A stretch of 64,000 bases of DNA from Brachynemurus nebulosus (taxonomy: Eukaryota; Arthropoda; Insecta; Neuroptera; Myrmeleontidae): the NCBI GenBank assembly GCA_035578155.1, contig JAPWDM010000002.1:33865437-33929436 (forward strand). Reading direction: 5' to 3'. Shown in pieces: positions 43,798 through 55,521 of the stretch. Below the pieces are notes generated by a model. That model did not search any database, was not told the DNA's origin, and was given only the letters and a program-made list of their open reading frames with translations. Position 1 is the first letter of the stretch. Each line of letters opens with the position of its first letter. The position numbers and the translations under genes are program-made.

Positions 43798-44884
43798 TAC
43801 TAAAACATGTTTTCATTTATTTCAGATAACAATATTCTACTGTTTTATCGGAATAAAATGACGATAATGGGCGAGATTACTTTTAAATCAGTGATTCGGA
43901 AGTTCTATATAACATCAGTTCTATAAAGTTTCGTATAATGCTTCGCCCTCTTCGCCAAACAGTTTTATATTAGTTATATTAATATATTAGCAGATCAAAT
44001 TTCTACACATTGAAATTTCTCCGCATACTTATATTAATATTTTTAAGAATAATTCAATTTTAGACCTCAAAAGAGTTTTATTACTTACTGGTTGAATGTG
44101 AACAAACTATAAATTGGACAACCATGTTGCGGCTTGATACAAACTGACGTGCTGGGACTGTCAATCAAAATTAGAAGATTAATACAGAATATAATTTTAA
44201 GTCCGTTTGGTGATGTTTGTACGTTTGTTCTTATTAGTTAAAAAAAATGTAACTCAGCTGTAAATAAACCTCAAATAAGTACCACTGCTGTTATACCAAG
44301 GCCAGTCAATGGTGTTAGTTAAGTAAACCTGTTTTTATTTAATCCCTTTCAACTCTTCAATAAATTACAGTCCATATTTTTACTCATGAATTTTTAGGTT
44401 TCCACAGCAAGCAGATGAAATTCATTATAGAGACAGACGCTTATAAGCCAAGCTTAAGAATGAGATGGATCTGATTTTTGATGAGATGATTTGTATTTAA
44501 ATTATTGTAATTTTAACTTTAAGTATTATTTCAACACTTGAAAATTTTTCCACATACCTCATCATATGGGTCGTTGCTAGAGAAATTTTTTTATAAAGTT
44601 GAGGGTCTCTTTATAATTTTTCATTCTTAGATTTTGTTTAAACTATATATTATCATATTTAGCTACAAAGTAACGTGCAGTGTGTCCCTACTCCAAGTTT
44701 TCAACAGTGAATTCAGTACATAGTGCCACTTAACAAAATATTTCAATAAAAATTGTTTAAATCAATAACATTAAGATATATTGTGGCATAGTGACGTACA
44801 ATCTTTCCTTAAACTGGAAAATTATCGACCTTCAATATGGCAATAAATAAATGATTAACAATAGAATGCCATCTATTAAATTTA
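43798..44884. other. unassigned AT-rich sequence
   Basis: About 1.1 kb with no gene or repeat recognised. Confidence 0.4.
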
Positions 44885-44888
44885 TTAA

Positions 44889-45827
44889 GGGGGGTCATTA
44901 GTGTGAAATCTAGAAAAAAAATAACTTTTTTGTCGCATATTTCGATACTCTATACCTTTAAAAATAGCATACCAAAATTTGAAGTGCATATCTCAAATAA
45001 TTTTTGATTTATAGCCATCTGAAGAGTGGATTCTGGTTTCTGTTGTTAACACTGAAGTATTGAGAAATGTATAAAGGTTAATAGGTGGGAGGTTTTCTTG
45101 TACGTGGTGTACGTGACTGCCAGTCACATGTTTTGAAGCTGCAAGATCCTAGTACATTTTTTAACGACTCATCTAGTTTTACTGTAACTGTCAAAGTGAG
45201 TACATCACATCGTAAATAATTTTAGAAAAAATGAGCGAGAATTCTCAGTATTTAAAACAAAAAGGTAAGGTAAAGGGAAGATATATTTTTCAAATTTGCT
45301 GCAGTTATAACTCGAAAACAAATCATCCGATCGATTTGATTCTTATTGCAGCTTCTATTATATAGATTTCACCATACCATTTCCCTATACCATTTCTCCA
45401 CACAGTTTCCCGATCGAATAAGAAATGTAATTTTGGCATGCCAAAAATCATCAAATTTTCGCGCAAAATTTGAACCTTTTTTTAAAAACTCCGTCATTTT
45501 GTTAAATTTGAACTTTTTCTTCGATCGAGGTTCATGTAAGGGTAATATCTTCTAGTTTAATAAACTTTTTGGTTTTTTTGGTTTCAGGTACTGTGAAGGT
45601 TGCTATCACTGCAGCAGTGGGGTGACTTTTTTTGGAGTCTTGGAAGATTGCGAATAACTCAGTGAATTTTCAATTTTTCGGTCCAAAAATTTTATCATAT
45701 ATTTATTATATATCCACAAATACATCCTTAAAACATTAAAATATTCTCCTTAAAAACATTAAAATTTATCTTTAAAAAAATTCCTAAAAGTCATCTTATT
45801 TGCAGACGGTCACATTAGTGGTCCCCC
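44889..45827. mobile_element. TTAA-flanked element, 939 bp (Kolobok- or piggyBac-like)
   Basis: TTAA lies directly outside each end (44885-44888, 45828-45831). The ends are GGGGGGTCATTAGTGTGA and, from the other strand, GGGGGACCACTAATGTGACC. The interior retains what looks like a first exon (ATGAGCGAGAATTCTCAG at 45231, followed by a GTAAGG-type donor near 45265) and a later acceptor (TTTCAG at 45584). This suggests an internally deleted copy of a gene-bearing element. No transposase domain is visible. Confidence 0.65.
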
Positions 45828-45902
45828 TTAATATTTTTATTCTATACTATTCTACAGAACCTGAAAAATTTCAGTGTGTTGGAAGAATTTAGTTACATAA
45901 AT

Positions 45903-46107
45903 AACGTAAAAGCCCCCATTATGAAACGGTATCTAATATTGGAACAGTTTTGATATTTACATATTATTGAAGTTATTTCTGAAAGAAACGTCTGATAACA
46001 AAAATTATTATTAATAGAATGATTGTTTTTCAATTTAAATTCACCTCGCATTTAATGTTCCCTTACTTAATTAAAGAAATAAATATGTAAATGGGGGCTT
46101 TTACGTT
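45903..46107. mobile_element. ~205-bp short-TIR MITE
   Basis: The ends AACGTAAAAGCCCCCATT and AATGGGGGCTTTTACGTT are perfect 18-bp inverted repeats. The flanks share ACATAA, a possible 6-8 bp target duplication. It has no ORF. Confidence 0.7.
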
Positions 46108-46430
46108 ACATAATATTATTTTGATCAAAAAAATAGTACTTATTAGTACATGTACATGCTACTATGATGTCTCAATAAATATTAAGAAAAAAGCCTTTCT
46201 TCTTAATTCTTGAGGTACCTTCCCGAATGGGAAAGGCGGGATAAACATTTTTTTCCCACGTATCACATCGTGTTGGATATCATTAAAAAGAACTCTTAAA
46301 ATGGAATAGAGATTCATTTTATTGTTTTTACTCAGTTACCTGGGGTCAAATCCTAGTCACTCCAGATATTTATTTAATTGTTTAATTATTACTTTATTCC
46401 TATTATTGTTATTATTTTTTTTAAATTAAA
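46108..46430. other. unassigned sequence
   Basis: Nothing recognised. Confidence 0.35.
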
Positions 46431-47435
46431 ATTGGGACACTGCTACCGGTGGATGGCGCGGTCAGCAGTGTCCGGCGGCATCGCCATCGAAGGGTATGCG
46501 CCGCCAAAACGGGAAAATAATAAAAACGACACATATAGACAGGAACACATAAATGCATTAGACAACGAACAAACATACACATGATGAAATCCACCGATGA
46601 GCCCTGCCAACCCAGGGCTTCATAACGAGCGGACAGTCCTTGGTGGCGGTACGCTAAGTACTAGCCAGAACGTCCGGTCACCAAGGACTGAAAACCAACG
46701 ATGAAACTCCGAGGTGTAAAGGGCCTCGGAGTGGAGAATACTGAGTAAAAATATCACAAGATAACATCACAATAATATCACAAGGAAAAAATAAGAAGAA
46801 AATCTTATTACGTCACTGGGGAGCCACAGGCAGACCAGTGCCGCAAAAAGTAGTTAAAAAAACAATACCACTGAAGGGCCACAGCAGCAAGCCCACAGCG
46901 GCACAACAAAATATCACAGATAAGAAAAAAAAATTGACGTACCACCTCGGGTGGAAAAGGCCCTCAGTGGTACATCGTTAAAACAATACCGATTAAAAAC
47001 AATCTCATTAAAAAATAAAAACAACAATATCACAGCTTTCAAAAGTTTCTTGCTCTGTGACACAATTCCGCTCCCCATAGTCTCGACAATTCCGAAATGG
47101 CTTCGTCAACACCTAGGAACTTACACGTGTAGGGATAGTGACGTCTGATTACTGAGCAACAAGTACTGTTCTGTCAGATAACTGATTACTGGGTACATGT
47201 GCCGTTCTGTCAGATGTCGGGGTCAACCTACACGGGAGACCGGTACGATGACTAGGCCACGTTCGTCTGAGTCGAGGCTACAGAGAACGGGACAATGGCA
47301 CAGAGTATCACAGCAGATTTGTCAAAAAAAGTCCCTATCACCTCGACGGGGCGGAAGCGGCGCAGGACGCCGACAAACGCATCCGTGAGAGGGACGACAA
47401 CGTCTCCTTACTAGACGAGCTCGCTCAAGCCGTTC
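46431..47435 (+). other. GC-rich segment, probable 5' region of a LINE
   Basis: The composition shifts sharply: GC-rich blocks alternate with A-rich, ATCACA-rich linkers. Several strong hairpins are visible (GGACACTGCT / AGCAGTGTCC at 46435-46474, GAGCCCTG / CAGGGCTT near 46598, ACTCCGAGG / CCTCGGAGT near 46706-46735). A short frame from ATG 47297 encodes an Arg-rich start (STGRKRRRTPT) ending at TAG about 47414. Structured GC-rich 5' leaders followed by a basic ORF1 start are typical of some non-LTR retrotransposons, but no RT is attached. The Penelope-like copy begins at its right edge. Confidence 0.4.
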
Positions 47436-48490
47436 GTCTTCTTCAGGCCTCTGAGGAAAATTTATTAATATAGAAGTAAATTGATAAAATACAAAAATAT
47501 AAAATATATTACATGAGGTACTTAAATAATTGTGTTTATGTGTTAGACTGAAATTTGAAAATAAAAATAAAAATAATAACAACACTGATTAAAAAAAACT
47601 TTAAAAAACAGTTGAAAGCAACATTTTTAGTTTAAAATGATTAAAAATAAGAAGAAAATTATTAAAAAATTTAGATATTTTAAAAAAATATATAATCAAA
47701 CTGTGCATCACGAAAAAACAAATAAGGATATTATGAATGTATTTGTGAATTAATGTTAAAATATTTAAAATGAAAATTAAGTAAGATGTATTCCGAACAC
47801 AAAGTGCCTTCTAGTAAAAATAACGTGAATGATCATAATTATTTAATTTTCAGTGAGCGTGCGCCACTTTGGTGCTTTTGACAGCGGCAGGTATAATTTT
47901 GTCAAAGTTAAGGGTATAAGTATTGTCTACGGCGATGGCATCCTGGTAGAGATTGCAATTTGGCTGTACGGTATTGATCCAGCAGCTTTCGATGAAGAAT
48001 CTCTTCTTATAGTTGGATTCATATTGGAGCACCATGGGGTTCTCGAACTTAAAGTTGTGCCAATTTTCCCAAGAATGCCGTACCAGTCCTGACATCATGT
48101 TGGCTTGCCTGACGTTCTTGAGTTGCTTCATCCGCTCACTAACATGTTGTTTCGTGTTTCCAATGTAAACCTTATCAAACCCGGTGCCAGAAGCCATATA
48201 TAACACATTTTGTTGGTTGGAGGTGGGAATCTGTGATTTCGTATTGGTATAAAGCTTACTAAGTGCATTAGAGTAACTGTAAAGAGGATTCAATTTGTAT
48301 TTTTGAAGGGACTTGGAGATGGATGTCGAAGGGGTGCCCAGATACGGAATAGAGAAATAAGAAGGTGGGGGGTTGGAGACATCCGGAGCTATGGACGGTT
48401 GAGAGTTGTATAATCTATGGGTAAGGTTTTTGATAATTTGGTTGATGAGAGACAGTGGGACAGACAATTATCGTAAAGAAGGATTTTTTT
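47436..48490 (-). pseudogene. Penelope-like element 3' half with GIY-YIG domain, copy 1
   Basis: The minus-strand frame 48467-47850 (205 codons) contains the C-terminal GIY-YIG endonuclease region of Penelope-like elements: VLYMASGTGFDKVYIGNTKQ, ERMKQLK, SGLVRHSWENWHNF, and the SNYKKRFFIESCWI block that ends the domain. The GIY tripeptide is replaced by VLY, so nuclease activity is doubtful. A 3' UTR of about 400 bp follows down to TTCCTCAGAGGCCTGAAGAA near 47435-47460, the typical Penelope end. The RT is missing (5' truncation). It is arranged head-to-head with the copy at 48500-49440. Confidence 0.85.
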
Positions 48491-48499
48491 GCATTTTTT

Positions 48500-49440
48500 A
48501 GAGCCGGTGGTCGATGTATAGGATGTGACAGTTTAAGGGACCTACGAATGAGGCTTGTTGCAACATTTTCTTTATACCTAGGGGGTGCTTGGAATGGAAG
48601 TTAAGTGTTCTAGTAGACGCATAAGGTATCCAACGAAATGTGGGATATATGTGGTTTCTTGCACCGGGTGTGATACTGTTTACATTGGAAACACGAAACA
48701 ACATCTTACTGAGCGGATTAAGCAACACAAGAACAACATCAGGCAAGCCAACATGGTGTCAGGACTGGTACGGCATTCTTGGGAAAATGGGCACATCTTC
48801 AGCTTCGATAACCCCATGGTGCTCCAACGTGAATCCAATTATAAGAAGAGATTCTTCAACGAAAACTGCTGAATCAATACCGTACAGCCAAATTGAAATC
48901 TCTACCAGATGCCATCTCCGTAGACAATACATATACCCCTAACTTTGACAAAATGATACCTGCCGCTGTCAAAAGCACCAAAGTTGCCCACGCTCACTGA
49001 AAATTAAATAATTATGATCATTCAGCTTATTTTTACTAGAAGGCACTTTGTTTTCGGAATTCATCGTAGTAAAATAAATACTTACTTTTCATTTTAAATA
49101 TTTTAACATTAATTCCCAAATACATTCATACTATCCTTATTGGTTTTTTCGTGATGCACAATTTGATTATATATTTCTTTAAATTATCTAAATTTTTTAA
49201 TAATTTTCTTCTTATTTTTAATCATTTTAAACTCAAAATGTTGCTTTCAAATGTTTTTAAACTTTCATTTTAATCAGTGTTGTTATTATTTTTATTTTTA
49301 TTTTCAAATATCAGTCTGACACATAAACACGATTATGTAAGTACCTCATGTAATATATTTTATATTTTTATATTTTATCTATATACTTTTATATTAATAA
49401 ATTTTCCTCAGAAGCCTGAAGAAGACGATAAAAGTCGAAA
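48500..49440 (+). pseudogene. Penelope-like element 3' half with GIY-YIG domain, copy 2
   Basis: The plus-strand frame 48585-48872 holds CGIYVVSCTGCDTVYIGNTK, HLTERIKQHKNNIRQAN, GLVRHSWENGHIF and SNYKKRFFNENC, with GIY and YIG intact. A TGA at 48870 and later stops end the frame early compared with copy 1. The 3' UTR, inverted relative to 47460-47850, runs to CTCAGAAGCCTGAAGAAGAC and GTCGAAACTGG (about 49440). The two copies have clearly diverged, so the inverted pair is not a simple recent palindrome. Frames at 48498-48746 (-) and 48640-48942 (+) are shadows. Confidence 0.85.
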
Positions 49441-49498
49441 CTGGTAGCTTTTAGGAAAAAACACATTTCTGTTTTCCTTGATGACCGTCACTCTAAAA

Positions 49499-50245
49499 CA
49501 GTGTTTTGCAACTTTTTCATGGCGCGACCCCCTACCCTCCGCTATTATTAATTTTATTTTTTTTTTTATGTTATAAATATCGAACCCGTTCATCATTATT
49601 GATAATTTTCATAGATAAGTATTGATTAAATACGTAATTAAGGACTTGAAACAGGCATATTTTTATCTCGATATCGAAGTTGACGACTTATAGTAGCTTC
49701 TAAACGCGCGCGTGGCGTAAAAAGTGACACGGGCACGCGCGACGGTCGTAGCGGTTTAATATTTCCGAGCGTAATCCATTTGAATTCTTTGAATTATGAA
49801 CTCGCGTTTGTGTTTAAATTTATTGAATTGCCTTGTTGTTTGTTTTGTTTAGTAGTTGCTCACTCTCTTTTATTATCTAACATGCAAAATTCTGTGCTCA
49901 TCGTAATTACTGAAATACGTTTCTGGAAACATATGCACCACCGTCATCTTCAAGTTCCAGTGAGAGTAAAAAAAGAAAACCAAAGAAAAAGTGTGTATAT
50001 GTAGACAATTATTGAAAATTCGGATTTACTGTTATTGGAAATAAGCGGCAGTTATTTGTTTTGAAACTTTATCAAGCGAAAGTATAAAACGATCATATTA
50101 ATGTAACCATTAATTTTATTAACCTTCTCTTTATTAAATATTATAAATTGAACTAGAGTGGTTTTATTTTTAAAGTAACTACGACCCTCTTAAAGAGGCT
50201 TCGCGACCCCCCAGGGGGTCGCGACCCACAAGTTGAAAAACACTG
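49499..50245 (+). mobile_element. Internally deleted hAT element, 747 bp, with 8-bp TSD
   Basis: The ends CAGTGTTTTGCAACTT and, from the other strand, CAGTGTTTTTCAACTT extend into TCGCGACCCCC-type sequence. They are flanked by perfect CTCTAAAA duplications (49491-49498, 50246-50253), diagnostic of hAT. The interior keeps the N-terminal start of a transposase: a Ser run and basic KKRKPKKK, then DNY, a TGA, and KFGFTVIGNKRQ (about 49940-50055). Everything downstream (BED partner, catalytic core, dimerisation) has been deleted, so it is non-autonomous. Confidence 0.9.
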
Positions 50246-50253
50246 CTCTAAAA

Positions 50254-51299
50254 TATCCTTAAAAATAACGAATGTTCGACCGAGTTTTCAAACGCCAAAA
50301 CGTCGCTAAGTACGTATGACACACGAGTCAGGGTTCGTCAATAGCTAGAAGTTTCGAGATAAAATACCAAAAATTTTTTTTATGATTTACCATAAAAACA
50401 AATGATTATGTTCCAAAAAGCAAAGCCAAGTGCGTTTTAACTACGCATTAGGTCACGGTTTCTCAATAGCTAAAGTTTTCCAAATCATAAGACATTTAGG
50501 CAATTACATCTTTGAAGTTAATTATAAAAATAGATAAATACATTCGACAATTTTACTTGCACATGACGTGTTACTTAAGGGTCCAGTACGTGATAATTTA
50601 ATTTCCTACTTTTAAATACACACATAAACTTTGAGATCCGCAAACAAAACTTGAAAATGAAAAGTGGTTAAAGAAACGTAAACTTTATTTTAAAAGGTAT
50701 TTCTAAAGATATACTGCACGATTGTGTATGTGGAGTTATTTTATTAGTAATATTAGTAATACAGCTGCGAGTAACACTATCAAGTGTGGCAAACTAGTTT
50801 TACCCGATTGCTCCAAAAGCAGGATTCTATTTTGGATTGTATGTGTGTATGGCAAGTATGTCTGGTTCTGTGGCATAATCTGTAGCCTGAACGGCTTGAT
50901 GGACTTTGATAAAAGAGATATCGTTGGATTTACGCACAGAATAATCAGAAGCCAAGTTGCTATCTCTGCACTAGTGATACCAATGTAGACAAAAAAAACC
51001 CTCTATTTCTCACCACTATGTTGTGTAGGTACACACTGTGTGTAGTGGTGTTAGTTTGATCTTTGCAACTGTGTCAGTTGAAACACACACAATTACAAAA
51101 CACGTATTTTCGGACGGAGCAAGGTGGGGTCCAAGCTAACAATGGTCCAACAATACATAATAATGCGTTGTGCATTGAGTGACCGATACCGACTAACTAA
51201 ATGCCTTAAGCGATATCAAGCACACACTGGCACACTGCTATCCACAGGTTTTTACAAACACGCTTAGGGCTTGGATTTACGTTAATCTCGAAAGTCCTA
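50254..51299. other. unassigned sequence
   Basis: About 1 kb without a supported gene. An 88-codon frame at 50722-50988 (+) has no recognised domain and no second copy in the window. Confidence 0.35.
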
Positions 51300-51540
51300 T
51301 AAGTAGCAAGCATTGGAGAGAATGGGGACCACCTCCTCATCTCCCGATTTTTGAGGGACCTCGGGAGGTAGTAACTCTACCGCGGCGTTTCTAGAAACCT
51401 CCGGCGGTGGGTGGAGTAATGTTTGGTGTGTAACCTAACCGAACCTAAGGAAATTTTGTTTAACCTAACGACACCTAGCGAAATTTTGTCTAACCTAACC
51501 GAACCTAAGGAAATTTAGTCTAACCTAACGGAACCTGTGA
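51300..51540 (-). repeat. Family E, copy 2 (inverted)
   Basis: It reads, inverted, as a GC-rich tail with CCTCCGGCGGTGGGTGGAGT (51401) and then three 30-bp units AACCTAACCGAACCTAAGGA + AATTTTGTCT (51424-51513) and a partial fourth. Confidence 0.85.
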
Positions 51541-51627
51541 ACGACGGGAATTGTGAAATGGATTCCATTACAACTGGTGCTTTATTTAGAGACAGGGACT
51601 TGACTGCAACAAATGACATCCAATTTT

Positions 51628-51741
51628 ATGGCTGAATTAAATAATCTTGGTTCCTTCAAACGGTGGATTAAGCTTTCTGATATGGAGATTGGAAAAATAT
51701 ATATAATAACGGGTGAAAATCAGCTATCATCAAAAAGGTAG
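51628..51741 (+). other. Short coding-like remnant
   Basis: A 37-codon frame with SFKRWIKLSDMEIGKIYIIT. The pattern looks protein-like (alternating hydrophobic and polar residues, as in an OB-type strand), but I cannot assign it, and the frame breaks at TAG 51739. Confidence 0.3.
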
Positions 51742-52110
51742 ACAGTTTTGGAATTGGTGTGAAATGAGCAGATGGTCACGTGGCTGCAGTACAACCCACA
51801 ACTGGGTATCATAAATAATAGACCAATCGGACTAACTCATAAATTGCAATTCAAAACATTGCATCTTCTTGAAATCGCAACTTAAATGGAATCTTCTTGA
51901 AATTTGTAAATTAAAAAATATCTTATTATTGTTTACATGTTAAAAAGTGATTATTGTGCACCTATTTTTTTAAACTATACTTAATAAAAAAAAATTAAAA
52001 AAAAAACGATCTTTTGACTTACACCCATCCCTAAAAAATAAATCAAACTAATTGTTAATATTATACCTTAAACTTGATGTATATATAAAATTCCATTTAA
52101 AATTATGGTA

Positions 52111-52112
<2 letters not shown>
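51742..52112. other. unassigned AT-rich sequence
   Basis: Nothing recognised. Confidence 0.35.

Positions 52113-52185
<73 letters not shown>
52113..52185. repeat. (TA)n microsatellite
   Basis: A pure TA alternation of about 73 bp. No family A or B sequence adjoins it. The overlapping Ile-Tyr ORF is spurious. Confidence 0.95.
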
Positions 52186-52187
<2 letters not shown>

Positions 52188-53132
52188 CGTAAATTTTACA
52201 AAAATGTATCACTCTGTATATATCTTTTTTTAATCTGTACATTCTTTTGATGATGATATTTAATATCATAATACATATTACTCAGCTGAAAATCGATGTT
52301 ACATATGAATAAATATCTATGTATTTTTTAAATACCTTATAAATACCTATGACTACTTTACTATATGGCCAATCACGCGATATAGTGTGATAAATATAAG
52401 AACTTACTCATTTAACGTAAAATATTTGATCATCAACAAATAAATAAAAACGAATGTTTTAAAATATCTAGTAATGTATTATTATTTCTCCTTAAGTATA
52501 TGTAATATATATATATAGTACTTTGTTGAAAGTAAGGGTTTCTACACCGTTAAAAATCATATTTTTACAATATTAATATATTTTAAAAAAATCATATTTC
52601 TTAATATTTTTAAAACTTAATATGTAATATCGATAAATAATTTAAAGCAGTTTCGAAATATTAATTCCTCGTGAATTCGTGATAGATATTTTTTAATCTT
52701 TAATTAATAGCACAATGTTCCATATGTTTTAAGAAAAATTTCTGTCACATATTTTATATTTACTTAAACAATGTATCTGTTTTTGTTAAATTTATTACTT
52801 GTTAGTTCAATTATTAAAAATTAGTTAAATATATCTATAGGTATTAAGAGACCTCTAGTTTTTGTAAACGACTATAATAGGGTTAAAATTTTTTTTTTAC
52901 TTATCTAATATATTAAAAAAGAAATTCTTTTTTATCAACGTCGAATCAGCATTTTTTACATATTTGTTATACTTCAATATATATACCTACTGTATATTAT
53001 TATAATTTTTATTTACAAAAGAAAATGTGTTTAATTATTAAAAATTTATAGAAAATTTATAGAATTTAAGAAAATCGCAAACTGACGACACGGTATTTCT
53101 GGTTAAATATTAAATCATGCAGTCAAATATTT

Positions 53133-53135
<3 letters not shown>
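52186..53135. other. unassigned AT-rich sequence
   Basis: Very A/T-rich. No ORF or repeat recognised. Confidence 0.4.
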
Positions 53136-53212
<77 letters not shown>

Positions 53213-54809
53213 CAAGTTTGCCAAAATGATGGTGAAAACTTTAATTTGGACTATGAAATTTTAATTGTTTTCGGAATTAAGTTGTATCCCACTAACTAAC
53301 CCTTTCCCGCTCGAGAGTTCTGCACCATTACAGTTATACGATACTTTATTTTTAGCAAATCATTAGTACTCACACAATACAGAGCCATATTTAATTTTTT
53401 TTCAATTCTAAAAAAGGAAATAACTAAATTTTATTTAAATTTCCACTAAAACACATAAAAATATTGAAAGTTAATGTAAACTGAAACGAAAAAGTCTATT
53501 TACAACAGCAAATAATATGGAAAAATGTTGCAATATTGCTAATATCTTTAAATACAACTCTATACGTGTACTTTAGAAATAATTTTATAGGATAGAGAAA
53601 AAAATAAACTGTTAAATAAGAATTTATGCTTTGTACACATAGTGGATTATTTTTAAACTATTTTCAGTTTAATTTTGTAAAAACACTTAAAAAATTATCA
53701 GTTACAAAACATAAATACTAAAAATTATTATATATAAATATTTCTAAGCAACGAATTGAAAATGTAATTTAATACCATCATCGATAAATACCTACATAGG
53801 GTGGAAAGTAAGTAACTCTCATCCTTTTAAAGAGCGACCCAAAGTCTCCTGTAGACACTAATACCATATGAATATTTTTCGGAATTCAGTTGTATTCAGC
53901 TAATTAAACCTTTCCTGCTCGATAGTTTTACATCATTACTGTTCAGACGATACTTTATTTTTAACAAATCACTAATAATATGGGTAAATACTTATTGGTT
54001 AGAATTACATAGTTAGCATATATGTTCTGCTGCACCAGAATGTCAATAGGACAATGCAATTTAATTGCCTATATTCAAGGGCACGTAAGAACATTACATA
54101 TATTGGGTAATTTTGAAAAATGAATGAAAGCGGTACACTAAATTTACATGTAATATTTTAATAAAAATATCTTTAAAGGTGAAAAGATGAAAAAAAAATT
54201 GAAGGCGTGTATGAAAATGACGAATGGAGAGGGATTTTATTACACCAGCCGGACGATACAGATATAATTAAAACAGTACATAGTCACACAGTGATTGAAA
54301 AATTATCAAACTGAGGCGACTGAGATTCGAACCCATGTACCTCGAATTATATCTATATTGTCCAAATGATGTAATAAAACCCTCTCGTCGTTTCTCATGT
54401 TAGAATTTCTTAAACACATTTTGTGTGTTTTAATCATTATGTCCACTATTAGGCAACAATGCTAGCAACCAGCTACCAAGTAGCTGATTGCTACTTGGTA
54501 GCAACAGTCAAGTAGCTACCAATATTCATTGCAGTGTGTACCCAAAATGTAAGAATTCCCTAAACGCATTCAAGTAACACCATTTTGAATAGTTCAAAAA
54601 ATACACATTACGTAGTTCGTTGTAAGAATAATCGCTTCGACGATCATTTTTAACGAATTACTAAAATAGTTTAAGGACTGTGGTATGTAAGAAATAACAA
54701 CACTCACATAATTTTAAAATATTTTATTAAATAATTAATTTTGGTATACAGCTGTTGGAAAAATTACAAAGTTTTTTTAACAACTTATTAAATGTTTATT
54801 AAATGTTTA
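53136..54809. repeat. Family D non-coding flank, copy 2 (inverted), with (TA)n
   Basis: (TA)n at 53136-53209, then sequence matching 34006-35080 in reverse order: TTAATTTGGACTATGAAATT (53240), AAAGAGCGACCCAAAGTCTC (53838), TTTTGAAAAATGAATGAAAG (54110), the small TIR element 54211-54398, and TTAGAATTTCTTAAACACAT (54399). A second internal duplication is visible: TGTATCCCACTAACTAACCCTTTCC near 53282 and a similar stretch near 53890. Confidence 0.65.
54211..54398 (+). mobile_element. Small TIR element with a tRNA-like B box, copy 2
   Basis: The same element as 34354-34548. The end ATGAAAATGACGAATGGAGA is mirrored by the right-hand CTCTCGTCGTTTCTCAT, and the interior carries GAGATTCGAACCC. Both copies sit at the same position of the family D unit, so the insertion predates the D duplication. 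Confidence 0.6.
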
Positions 54810-55515
54810 TTAAAAGTTTATTTTAATGCCTTCTATAGGGTTGTAAGTATAACCCTTTACCCACAATTTTTTCATCATTGTCGACGGCGACTGTATTCTC
54901 GTCATCATCAGCTTCTCCTTCGCTCGCAATACCTTTGCTATCGCTAACAGATGTTTTGTCATCGCTGTCTTCGTCATCATTTGATATATACTTTAACATT
55001 GGTTCAATAATATCATGTTTTCCAATTCCCTAGTAATTGAGATAATTTGCCTCCCAATGTCACTTTCCTTTAAATTATTAAAATGGCTTCGTTTTTCCTC
55101 ATTTTCGATATAATCCGTAAAACTGGGATTTATAATATGACTCCTTTCCATTAAATTGCATATAGTATTAACCATTTCTTCTTCAATTTGGGTCTGAGTC
55201 ACTAAAGTTCTTAGTCCATCTACTAAATGGTTTGGATCATCAAAATATTCATCTTCATCAACATGTTTCGAATGACCATTATGAAGGCCAGCGTTCTCAT
55301 CATACTTCAGACGTTTAGCTTCTCCATTTATTGAATTTTATGTTGAAGGTTGTTCCTATTCTACTGAATTTTTATCTACTTGTTCTTCATCGTTTGCGCA
55401 TGCGTTCTGAAGCTCTTTGATCATTAATATGTCTAGAGCAGTTTGCAAGAGACCAGTCATTTTTGGCGTAAAACTTGTTTGTTTGTAATTATCAGGCGAT
55501 AGTAAATCTTTTACA
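54810..55515 (-). pseudogene. Unrecognised gene-like unit, copy 2 (family D cargo)
   Basis: Minus strand, starting near 55515 with SPDNYKQTSFTPKMTGLLQT and continuing ALDILMIKELQNACA, then stops in the middle (TAA near 55340). The later block 55202-54993 has TQTQIEEEMVNTICNLME and NPSFTDYIENEEKRSHFNNL, and a final WVKGYTYNPIEG ends at 54810. The same blocks in the same order occur in copy 1 (32998-34005), with many substitutions, frameshifts and the N-terminal third missing. The function is unknown. Confidence 0.6.
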
Positions 55516-55521
55516 GTATTA

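Noticed and set aside
46431..46540. HDV-like ribozyme at a LINE 5' end
   Set aside because: The first stem is a continuous 10-bp hairpin rather than the nested double pseudoknot.
46580..46740. Hammerhead ribozyme
   Set aside because: A GATGAG-like stretch near 46595 and a GATGAAAC at 46700 exist, but the conserved CTGATGA...GAAA core and three-stem layout could not be fitted.
47197..47585. Arg/Pro-rich ORFs 47197-47388 (+) and 47322-47585 (-)
   Set aside because: Composition reflects the GC-rich segment. The minus frame crosses the LINE/Penelope junction.
49499..50245. Domain-bearing host ORF at 49780-50004
   Set aside because: It lies entirely within the hAT deletion derivative, out of frame with its transposase remnant.
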